From an uncultured Clostridia bacterium (GTDB lineage Bacteria > Bacillota > Clostridia > TANB77 > CAG-465): 22,254 nucleotides of DNA. Under the pieces are notes generated by a model, which made no database searches, had not been told where the DNA came from, and saw only the letters and a program-made list of their open reading frames with translations. A program made the position numbers and the translations under genes. Positions 16,167 through 22,254 of the stretch are shown here, piece after piece. Where the stretch lies: contig CAKOYA010000020.1 of assembly GCA_934130325.1 (NCBI GenBank), forward strand, positions 1 through 22,254, read 5' to 3'. Every line of letters begins with the position of its first letter. Within the stretch, counting starts at the first letter, position 1.

Positions 16167-17333
16167 TTGGAAAAAATTTATTTAAGAAAATATATTAGTT
16201 CATATAACTCAATACAAAATTTACTAAAATATTTTGAGAAATCATATAGTAATATATTCAAATTTGACAAAAATATTTGCAAAACTCCTTTTGGATATAA
16301 CGTTAAGTCCTATAAAATTGGAAACGGAAAGGAACATGTACTACTAATTGGTTCCACCCATGGATGTGAACTTATTACTGTTTATTTTTTATTAGAAATT
16401 ATAACCACACTTATTGTAGATAAAAAGTTATACTCTAGTATATGTAACAAATATACATTTCACTTTATCCCTATTTTAAATCCTGAAGGATATATAATAT
16501 CTAGTAGTAACGTTTTAGCAAATTTAAAAAAATTAAGTGATGGAGAAATAGAAAAACTTTCTTCTGAATTTCTTGTAAGTTATGACCAAGATGATTATTT
16601 AAGTTTGCAGGGAAAACTAATGGCTAAAAAGTATAAAAAAGTATTGCACTCTTCTTTGTCAAACATACCAAATAGAGCTTTGCAAATGAGTATAAGAAAT
16701 ATATTAAAAAAATGCAAGTTAAAAGAGGATGTTTTACCAATATGGGCTGCAAATGGATTAGGTTATGATATAAATTCAAATTCTATTCATAAATTTAAAG
16801 AAATAAAAGCCTTAAGAAAAAAGCAAAAATTTGGTCCATTAAGATACAATGATATTCCAGTAACAATTCCTAGTCCTCTTTGTTACCCAGGTAATAAAAC
16901 ATTTGATAAAAATGTACCTGAAAATGTAGGACTATATAAATACATAAAAGGTATTTATTCTTTAAAAGACACTTCAGATGAAAAGTTAATATCAATATTT
17001 TCATACCACTCTACTGGTGGTGAAATATATGGATTTCCGGATATTGGATATGCAAATAAAAACCAAATTGATATACAATCTATTGGAATGCATGAATATT
17101 CTAAATACACAAATTACAAATTAATAAATGAAAAATTAAAATATGGTATAATGGATTTTTATAGGGTAGCTTTAGATAACGTATGCACTCTTACAATAGA
17201 ATTATCAGTAAAAAATGCAAACCCTATAGGATTTTTAAGTAACATTTCTAACTTTTTATCCGAAATTAAAGATAATAAAAAATCACTATTTAATACAATA
17301 GACAAAATATCGGACCATTTATCCAAAAAGTAA
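16167..17333 (+). CDS. M14-family zinc carboxypeptidase-like protein
   Basis: This 388-residue protein resembles M14 metallopeptidases. The zinc motif H65-x-x-E68 is in GSTHGCELI, the third ligand is probably H281 (SYHSTGGEIYG), and the catalytic Glu is E345 (TLTIELS). The NPEGY landmark is at 105-109. The family's substrate-binding 'D-x-N-R-N' is here D201-I-N-S-N205, so the usual Arg is missing. M14 enzymes of Bacillota often trim wall peptides (gamma-D-Glu-diamino acid bonds), but no LysM or signal peptide is present, so it should work inside the cell. The start is TTG at 16167, seven bases after TAGGTGA. No ATG fits better, and residue 3 onward reads like the true beginning. It diverges from ligA, with about 150 bases between the start codons. 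Confidence 0.78.
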   Translation: MEKIYLRKYISSYNSIQNLLKYFEKSYSNIFKFDKNICKTPFGYNVKSYKIGNGKEHVLLIGSTHGCELITVYFLLEIITTLIVDKKLYSSICNKYTFHFIPILNPEGYIISSSNVLANLKKLSDGEIEKLSSEFLVSYDQDDYLSLQGKLMAKKYKKVLHSSLSNIPNRALQMSIRNILKKCKLKEDVLPIWAANGLGYDINSNSIHKFKEIKALRKKQKFGPLRYNDIPVTIPSPLCYPGNKTFDKNVPENVGLYKYIKGIYSLKDTSDEKLISIFSYHSTGGEIYGFPDIGYANKNQIDIQSIGMHEYSKYTNYKLINEKLKYGIMDFYRVALDNVCTLTIELSVKNANPIGFLSNISNFLSEIKDNKKSLFNTIDKISDHLSKK

Positions 17334-17359
17334 AATATATTTTTTAATCACAAATGCAT

Positions 17360-17388
17360 TTGACAAACTTATGTTTGTTTGATATAAT
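17360..17388 (+). promoter_or_regulatory. consensus sigma-A promoter of rmuC
   Basis: The -35 TTGACA (17360-17365) and -10 TATAAT (17383-17388) both match the consensus exactly, with a 17-base spacer. TGA before the -10 makes it also extended. Inside it lies an inverted repeat, ACAAAC (17363-17368) and GTTTGT (17373-17378), which overlaps the -35 and could be a repressor site. Confidence 0.85.
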
Positions 17389-17442
17389 CTTTTCAGTTTT
17401 AATTTGTTATACAAATAGCATTTAAAAAGAAAAGAGGTATTT

Positions 17443-18729
17443 ATGAATTTAACTAATATTTTACTTATTATTACAATTTTTTTAATTATTATAACTATAA
17501 TATTGATATTAACTAAAAACAAAAAAAATTCAAACTCAAGAGAATTTTTACATGAATTTAATTCAATAAGACAAGAACTTTCAACAAATTTTAAACAAAC
17601 GCGTGAAGAATTATCAAATACTATAGGGGCAAAAATAACAGATAATTCCAATATACAACAATTACAACTTACTAACCTTACTAATATAAATGAGACAAAG
17701 CTTGAAAATACAAGAAAAAATATGGAAGAAAAACTGGAAAATATAAGAAAAACTGTTGAAGAAAGATTGTTAGTTTTACAAAAGGACAATAATGATAAGC
17801 TAGAAAAAATGCGTGTAACCGTGGATGAAAAATTACAAGGTACTCTTGAAAAAAGATTAGGTGAATCTTTTAAAATAGTAAATGACAGACTAGAATCTGT
17901 ATATAAAGGTTTGGGAGAAATGCAAACCTTGGCACAAGGTGTCGGAGATTTAAAGAAAGTATTTACTAATGTTAAATCTAGGGGTTATTGGGGAGAAATT
18001 CAACTTGGAAATATATTAGAACAATTTTTGACTAAAGAACAATATGAATGTAATGTAAAAACAAAGCCAAAATCAAATGATTTAGTAGAATTTGCAATAA
18101 AGTTACCAGGTAGAAATGATAATGAATTTGTTTGGCTACCAGTTGATTCAAAATTTCCTATTGAGGACTATTCTAAACTTGTAGATGCAGAAGATTTAGG
18201 AGATGTTTCTTTAATTAATGAATACAAAAAGAAACTTGAAAATTCAATCAAATCATTTGCTAAAGATATATGCGAAAAATACATAGAATCTCCGTACACT
18301 ACAGATTTTGCAATAATGTTTTTACCAACTGAAAGTTTATACTGCGAGGTGCTAAAAAATACTGGCCTTTGCGAGTTTATATCTCAAAAGTATAGAATTG
18401 TAATATCAGGTCCTACCACATTTGTTGCGTTACTTAATAGTTTGCAAATGGGATTTAGGACTTTAGCTATAGAAAAAAGAACAAGTGAAGTTTGGCAATT
18501 ACTAGGAATGGTAAAAACTGAATTTTCTAAATTTGGTGATATACTTGATAAGACAAATAAAAAACTAATGGAAATTTCTTCAACTATGGAACTTGCTTCT
18601 AAAAAGACAAGAACCATAGAAAGAAAACTAAAAAAAGTTGAGGCATTACCCGTATCAGATGAAAATGAATTTTACTTGGATACATTAACTGTTGAAAATT
18701 TAGATACTAATTTAAGTACAAATGAATAA
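17443..18729 (+). CDS. rmuC: RmuC family protein
   Basis: This 428-residue protein has an N-terminal membrane helix (about 4-24, ILLIITIFLIIITIILIL). A long coiled coil rich in Glu, Lys and Asn follows to about residue 150. The RmuC domain lies at about 160-400, with RGYWGEIQLGNILEQ (about 179-193), a PD-(D/E)xK-like core VWLPVDSKFPIEDY (about 228-241) and GPTTFVALLNSLQMGF. E. coli RmuC limits inversions at short repeats, and the family is thought to be a membrane-tethered nuclease or DNA-processing factor. AGAGG lies about eight bases before the ATG. The gene is expressed alone, from a perfect consensus promoter to a terminator. The coiled coil is long but normal for the family. Confidence 0.92.
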   Translation: MNLTNILLIITIFLIIITIILILTKNKKNSNSREFLHEFNSIRQELSTNFKQTREELSNTIGAKITDNSNIQQLQLTNLTNINETKLENTRKNMEEKLENIRKTVEERLLVLQKDNNDKLEKMRVTVDEKLQGTLEKRLGESFKIVNDRLESVYKGLGEMQTLAQGVGDLKKVFTNVKSRGYWGEIQLGNILEQFLTKEQYECNVKTKPKSNDLVEFAIKLPGRNDNEFVWLPVDSKFPIEDYSKLVDAEDLGDVSLINEYKKKLENSIKSFAKDICEKYIESPYTTDFAIMFLPTESLYCEVLKNTGLCEFISQKYRIVISGPTTFVALLNSLQMGFRTLAIEKRTSEVWQLLGMVKTEFSKFGDILDKTNKKLMEISSTMELASKKTRTIERKLKKVEALPVSDENEFYLDTLTVENLDTNLSTNE

Positions 18730-18757
18730 CCAAGATTAGTATATATATTCGTAATTT

Positions 18758-18789
18758 AAAAGTCGCTATTTCTTAGTAGTGACTTTTTT
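18758..18789 (+). terminator. intrinsic terminator after rmuC
   Basis: AAAAGTCGCTA (18758-18768) pairs with TAGTGACTTTT (18777-18787) through one G-T pair, over an eight-base loop. It is followed by a run of six T (18784-18789). It lies 29 bases after the rmuC stop codon. Confidence 0.85.
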
Positions 18790-18822
18790 ACACAATTTTA
18801 GCAAATTTTGCTATTTTTAATA

Positions 18823-18851
18823 TTTACATATCAAAAAAATTATGTTACAAT
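18823..18851 (+). promoter_or_regulatory. promoter of glmU
   Basis: The -35 TTTACA (18823-18828) and -10 TACAAT (18846-18851) have a 17-base spacer, and TGT before the -10 makes it extended. It leaves a leader of about 40 bases before the glmU SD. Confidence 0.7.
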
Positions 18852-18897
18852 AACCTCGAGTGTGAATTCTTTTCACAAATATTTAGGAGATGATTAT

Positions 18898-20262
18898 ATG
18901 TCAAATATAAAAGCTATTGTTCTTGCTGGAGGAAAAGGTACAAGAATGAAATCGGAACTTCCAAAAGTTCTACATAAAATATATGATAAATGCATTATTG
19001 ACTATGTTTGTGATGCATGTGAAGATGCTAAAATAGATGATACTTTCGTTATTGTAGGTCATAAACATGAAATGGTAGAAAATCATTTAAAATCTAGAGC
19101 TAACGTTAAGTGTCTTTTACAAGAAAGTCAACTTGGCACAGGACATGCAGCAATGCAAGCTAGAGATTTTATTGATGATGATGACTATGTTTTAGTTATA
19201 AACGGTGACCAACCACTTATATCTTCTCAAACTATTAGTTCCCTAATTTCGTTTTGTAAACAAGGAAACTATGGCGGTGCTGTATTATCAGCTATAATTG
19301 ATAATCCTGGTTCACTTGGTAGAATTATACGTGATAATAATGGAAATTTAAATGGTATTGTTGAGAGAAAAGATTGTAATGAAGAGGAAGAAAGAATTAA
19401 CGAAATAAATATTGGAGTATACTGTTTTAAAGGTAATCTTTTAAAAGAGTCATTCGACAAGTTGGATGATAATAATGCACAAAATGAATACTACATAACA
19501 GATGTTCCATATCATATTAAAAATATGGGATATAATTTTGGCGTTTATGCTATAGCAGATATTTCTGAATATCAGGGTATTAATTCTAGAGAAGAACTAT
19601 CTATTGCTACTTCTACCCTACTTGATAAAACAAGAAAACAACATATGCATAACGGTGTTACTCTAATTGATCCAAGTAATACATATATAAGCTTAAATGC
19701 TGAGATTGGCAAAGATACTATTATATATCCTGGAACACATATTCAAGGAAATACTATAATAGGTGAAAATTGTGTTATAGGACCAAATTCACACATTATT
19801 TCTTCAAATATTGGTAATAATGTTATAGTTGAAACTAGTAAAGTTTGTGAGAGCACAATTTCAAATAATTGTAAAATAGGTCCATTTGCCCATATAAGAC
19901 CTAAGACTAACTTATCAGAAAATGTAAATGTTGGTAGCTTTGCAGAAACAAAAAATGTAAATGTTGGTGAAAATACAAAAATACCTCACCTTATTTATAC
20001 TGGTGATGCTGATATTGGTAAAAATGTAGAAATTGCCTGTGGTGTTATAACTGCAAACATGAACACTAAATGGGAAAAAAATAGAACAACAATTAAAGAT
20101 AATGCTTTCATAGGATGTAACTGTGCCTTACTTGCACCAGTTACTATTGGAGAAAATTCAATTGTTGGTGCTGGTTCCACAATAACTGAAAGTGTTCCAG
20201 ACAATTCATTAGCTATTGCCCGAGAAAAACAAATAACAAAGAAAGATTATATAAAAAAATAG
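18898..20262 (+). CDS. glmU: bifunctional GlmU: GlcNAc-1-P uridyltransferase / GlcN-1-P acetyltransferase
   Basis: This 454-residue protein is the normal length for GlmU. It acetylates glucosamine-1-phosphate and then joins it to UTP, giving UDP-GlcNAc for peptidoglycan and teichoic acid. The N-terminal nucleotidyltransferase has LAGGKGTRMKSELPKVLHK and NGDQPLI. The C-terminal left-handed beta-helix has hexapeptide repeats from about residue 250, IRPKTNL, GSFAETKN and the catalytic-His region PHLIYTGDADIG. One oddity is that the usual 'NYDG' acetyl-CoA-site motif reads NMNT. A longer frame opens at 18808, but AGGAGA about seven bases before ATG 18898 and the Rossmann start favour 18898. It has its own promoter and terminator and is not joined to prs as in Bacillus. 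Confidence 0.95.
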   Translation: MSNIKAIVLAGGKGTRMKSELPKVLHKIYDKCIIDYVCDACEDAKIDDTFVIVGHKHEMVENHLKSRANVKCLLQESQLGTGHAAMQARDFIDDDDYVLVINGDQPLISSQTISSLISFCKQGNYGGAVLSAIIDNPGSLGRIIRDNNGNLNGIVERKDCNEEEERINEINIGVYCFKGNLLKESFDKLDDNNAQNEYYITDVPYHIKNMGYNFGVYAIADISEYQGINSREELSIATSTLLDKTRKQHMHNGVTLIDPSNTYISLNAEIGKDTIIYPGTHIQGNTIIGENCVIGPNSHIISSNIGNNVIVETSKVCESTISNNCKIGPFAHIRPKTNLSENVNVGSFAETKNVNVGENTKIPHLIYTGDADIGKNVEIACGVITANMNTKWEKNRTTIKDNAFIGCNCALLAPVTIGENSIVGAGSTITESVPDNSLAIAREKQITKKDYIKK

Positions 20263-20269
20263 ACGTAAT

Positions 20270-20299
20270 AAGTGAGATGATTAAAATCCTCTCACTTTT
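20270..20299 (+). terminator. intrinsic terminator after glmU
   Basis: AAGTGAGA (20270-20277) pairs with TCTCACTT (20290-20297) over a 12-base loop, followed by TTATTTTG. It starts eight bases after the glmU stop codon. Confidence 0.7.
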
Positions 20300-20335
20300 A
20301 TTTTGCTAAAATATCACAATGAAGCTAAAAAACTC

Positions 20336-20364
20336 TTGTATATTTTTTTTATTTATTATACAAT
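20336..20364 (+). promoter_or_regulatory. promoter of the 566-residue gene
   Basis: The -35 TTGTAT (20336-20341) and -10 TACAAT (20359-20364) are 17 bases apart. The start would be near 20371. An inverted repeat (20366-20375 with 20398-20407) sits directly on the start point and is described as a separate feature. Confidence 0.65.
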
Positions 20365-20365
20365 A

Positions 20366-20407
20366 TATAAGTGTATAGATGCACATGTGTGCCATGTTAT
20401 ACTTATA
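20366..20407 (+). repeat. operator-like inverted repeat at the start point of the 566-residue gene
   Basis: TATAAGT (20366-20372) is the inverse of ACTTATA (20401-20407). The pairing continues through a G-T pair and two A-T pairs to 20375/20398. The centre GCACATGTGTGC (20381-20392) is itself partly palindromic. The repeat starts upstream of the likely transcription start, so a DNA operator fits better than an RNA hairpin. It lies just before the SD GGAGG (20409-20413). Confidence 0.4.
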
Positions 20408-20424
20408 CGGAGGATAAAAATATA

Positions 20425-22125
20425 ATGAACTATTTAGAAAAGTTAAAGGAAAAATGTAACCTTGATGATAATTTTATGAATATAGTTTATGAAATTTTCA
20501 ATAAATTATATTCTTTTGGATATATTTCTAGGAGACAAATCAAAACATTACAAAAAAATCTATACTATAACGTAGATGTAGTAATATTTGGAAACACCTC
20601 AATTATAGATTACAAAACAGGATATTATGATGCAGTAAAAAAAGAATTATATATAAAGGATATAAATAATATAGAGTCTATTTATTTAAGATTACTTTAT
20701 GCTATAACAACAAATGAACTTTCAAAGAATTCATATATAACAGGATATTCATCATCTCATATATCCAAAAACAATTATAAGATAATATATAAAAATTTTG
20801 CTATAAATAGGGCAATTATTTCTAATCTTGCTTGCAGATTACTATATACATTACCCACTACTCTTGAAATTTCTCCATCATATAAAACCTACAAAAATAA
20901 CTTTATAGGTAAAAATCTTTTAGAACAAAATGATATTTACTTTCTAGAAGGTAGAATTTTCAGCCAAATTTGTTACATTTTAAATGTTTCTGAAGAAAAT
21001 TTTTATATTAACCTGTTCATTAACCCTGAAAAGTACTTAAATAAATTTTTTGAAAAGAATAAATTTACCGACTCTTCCACACTACTAGATTTATTTGACA
21101 CCGTTAGTAGAAATTATTCAAACTATAATAAATTAATTTTTCTAAATACAAATTTAAATGAAAACTATTTAAATATTAGAAAATCAAATATAAAAAATCT
21201 TAGTACTACTAAATTACTAAAAGAACAAGAAAAAATCAAATCAAGTATAAGAAAGGCCTTAGAAGCCTTTACTAATAATGATACTGAAAATGATATATTT
21301 AAAGAGATAGAAAATAGTCTTGCAGAGCAAATAGTGAAATTAGAAGATTCTATAAACACTAACATTATTAAAATACAAGATTTACTTGTCAAAACACTAA
21401 TTAATAATGAAATTAATTTTTCTACTATAGATTACGCTATAAAATTAAAAAGTTTAAGTAAACTTTTAATTTTATCGAATCAAGAATTAGAAGAAAAGAT
21501 TTATGATACTATATCTCATAAAATTTTAAATACTATTGAAACAACTTCTACTAATATAATTGAAAAGGTTAAATATACTATTGCAAATGAAGTATTATCT
21601 AGTGATAAATACTCTAAAATATACAAAAGTATTTGTTTTTCTAAAATCAACTATAGTGATTTAATTGACCAAGACTCTATGCTTGTTGCAATAACACTTG
21701 ATAAAAGTTTTGTTAATTTTGTTAAAGTATATAATTTAAATTATAAAATAAAAGAACTTAAAGACAATTATGTATTATATAAAGGATATAACTTTAGTTA
21801 TATAATGAACACCCCTTCTGCTCTGTTTGACGTTAGTTATATAGAAAAAATTTATACAAAACTAAAAACTAAATTTACAGAATTTATAAATTTAAAAACA
21901 GAGAATGTATATATTAGCAATATTGATGGGAATGATTTTGTTGTTGTTCAAAATAACGACAATTTCAAAATTATTAATGTATACCAAAAAATAAACGGTG
22001 AAATATCTTGTAAGGTTATGAAACTTTCTGAAAATTACAACGTGTTTGGAAACAATACAATTTTACCAACTGTTTATAATAAAAGTAAAAATCCATTAAA
22101 AAAGATACTATCAATATTTTGTTAG
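20425..22125 (+). CDS. unknown 566-residue protein
   Basis: I do not recognise this family. It is a soluble protein of 566 residues without a signal peptide or membrane helix. The N-terminal part (1-150) mixes helix and strand and is rich in Tyr, Ile and Asn. A long, probably coiled or helical middle follows at about 260-420, with charged repeats such as LLKEQEKIKSSIRKALEAF and EIENSLAEQIVKLEDSINTN. The C-terminal beta-like part (about 420-545) reads VYISNIDGNDFVVVQNNDNF. A basic end (NKSKNPLKKILSIFC) closes it. The frame reaches back to GTG 20371, but GGAGG at 20409-20413 supports ATG 20425, about eleven bases downstream. It is probably monocistronic, with its own promoter and a terminator that overlaps its last codons. 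Confidence 0.85.
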   Translation: MNYLEKLKEKCNLDDNFMNIVYEIFNKLYSFGYISRRQIKTLQKNLYYNVDVVIFGNTSIIDYKTGYYDAVKKELYIKDINNIESIYLRLLYAITTNELSKNSYITGYSSSHISKNNYKIIYKNFAINRAIISNLACRLLYTLPTTLEISPSYKTYKNNFIGKNLLEQNDIYFLEGRIFSQICYILNVSEENFYINLFINPEKYLNKFFEKNKFTDSSTLLDLFDTVSRNYSNYNKLIFLNTNLNENYLNIRKSNIKNLSTTKLLKEQEKIKSSIRKALEAFTNNDTENDIFKEIENSLAEQIVKLEDSINTNIIKIQDLLVKTLINNEINFSTIDYAIKLKSLSKLLILSNQELEEKIYDTISHKILNTIETTSTNIIEKVKYTIANEVLSSDKYSKIYKSICFSKINYSDLIDQDSMLVAITLDKSFVNFVKVYNLNYKIKELKDNYVLYKGYNFSYIMNTPSALFDVSYIEKIYTKLKTKFTEFINLKTENVYISNIDGNDFVVVQNNDNFKIINVYQKINGEISCKVMKLSENYNVFGNNTILPTVYNKSKNPLKKILSIFC

Positions 22126-22155
22126 AACTTTAAAATATTGATATATTTGTTTTTT
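22109..22155 (+). terminator. intrinsic terminator overlapping the stop of the 566-residue gene
   Basis: TATCAATATTTT (22109-22120) is a perfect 12-base inverse of AAAATATTGATA (22132-22143), with an 11-base loop, followed by a T-rich stretch. Its left arm lies in the last codons of the gene and the stop codon falls in the loop. A separate 16-base palindrome, TTTTTTGTACAAAAAA, follows at 22150-22165. Confidence 0.65.
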
Positions 22156-22180
22156 GTACAAAAAATGAGTGAAAAATTTT

Positions 22181-22254
22181 GGTTCTTTGTCAATAGTTGG
22201 GGTAAAAAATTCTAAAAAAGGCAGAGACTAAGTAAATGGAGATGAATTTAAAAA
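22181..22254 (+). mobile_element. possible left end of an ISL3-like insertion sequence (cut by window edge)
   Basis: GGTTCTTTGTCAATAGTTGG (22181-22200), followed by GG and TAAAAAATTC, resembles the GG(C/T)TCTTTGTCAA terminal repeats of ISL3-family elements in Bacillota. A GGAG with an ATG directly after it (22239-22245) and an open frame to the edge could be near a transposase start, but the SD spacing is poor. The matching right end and transposase are outside the window, so the call rests on the repeat alone. Confidence 0.35.

Noticed and set aside
17319..17789. 156-codon minus-strand frame opposite the start of rmuC
   Set aside because: It is antisense to the rmuC membrane helix and coiled coil and runs through the rmuC promoter. 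Its hydrophobic look comes from Lys/Ile-rich sequence read backwards.
18808..18897. 30-residue N-terminal extension of GlmU
   Set aside because: The extension covers the glmU promoter and lacks an SD. The nucleotidyltransferase fold begins right after the ATG at 18898.

Overview
This window is very AT-rich, with heavy use of TTA, AGA and AAA codons. Shine-Dalgarno (SD) sequences are strong (AAGGAGG, GGAGG) and promoters are of the sigma-A type, often with an extended -10. The core genes (ligA, mfd, a membrane-anchored PpiC protein, rmuC, glmU) are standard bacterial housekeeping genes. Together this suggests a low-GC Bacillota, most likely a Clostridia-type, possibly uncultivated gut lineage. 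That placement is inferred from style and gene content, not from a marker gene. I saw no tRNA, rRNA or CRISPR array.

Layout. (1) Positions 1-540: a possible 3' end of an upstream gene, then a strong promoter, a roughly 125-base leader with a small hairpin, an 89-residue unknown protein and a clear terminator. (2) Positions 600-7000: an accessory region, nearly all on the minus strand. It holds a tight four-gene operon (NT5C-type nucleotidase, nucleoside hydrolase, GNAT acetyltransferase, HD hydrolase), a gene remnant with stops, a MATE-like transporter, a small HAD-like protein and an MFS transporter. A nested inverted repeat sits between the HAD-like and MATE-like genes. (3) Positions 7099-16068: one long minus-strand transcription unit, running from a good promoter (16040-16068) to a strong terminator (7099-7141). 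Its order is ligA, mfd, ppiC-like, SpoU/TrmH methyltransferase, class I glutamine amidotransferase-like hydrolase, P-loop kinase-like protein, with gaps of only 4-14 bases. (4) Positions 16100-22140: plus-strand genes, namely an M14 zinc carboxypeptidase-like protein with a TTG start, rmuC, glmU and a 566-residue protein of unknown family. The last three each have a recognisable promoter and, for rmuC, glmU and the unknown gene, a terminator. (5) Positions 22181-22254: sequence resembling the terminal repeat of an ISL3-like insertion sequence, cut by the window edge.

How the genes fit together. The central operon joins DNA nick sealing (LigA), transcription-coupled repair (Mfd), extracytoplasmic protein folding (PpiC), RNA modification and two small-molecule enzymes. 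RmuC adds another genome-maintenance protein, and GlmU supplies UDP-GlcNAc for the wall. The accessory operon looks like nucleotide and nucleoside breakdown: a phosphatase, a glycosidase and an HD phosphohydrolase are all encoded together with an acetyltransferase. No known defence system or biosynthetic cluster can be named from the sequence. The least explained items are the four-gene nucleotide operon, the nested inverted repeat at 4951-5040, the HAD-like/MATE-like pair, the 89-residue leader gene and the 566-residue protein.
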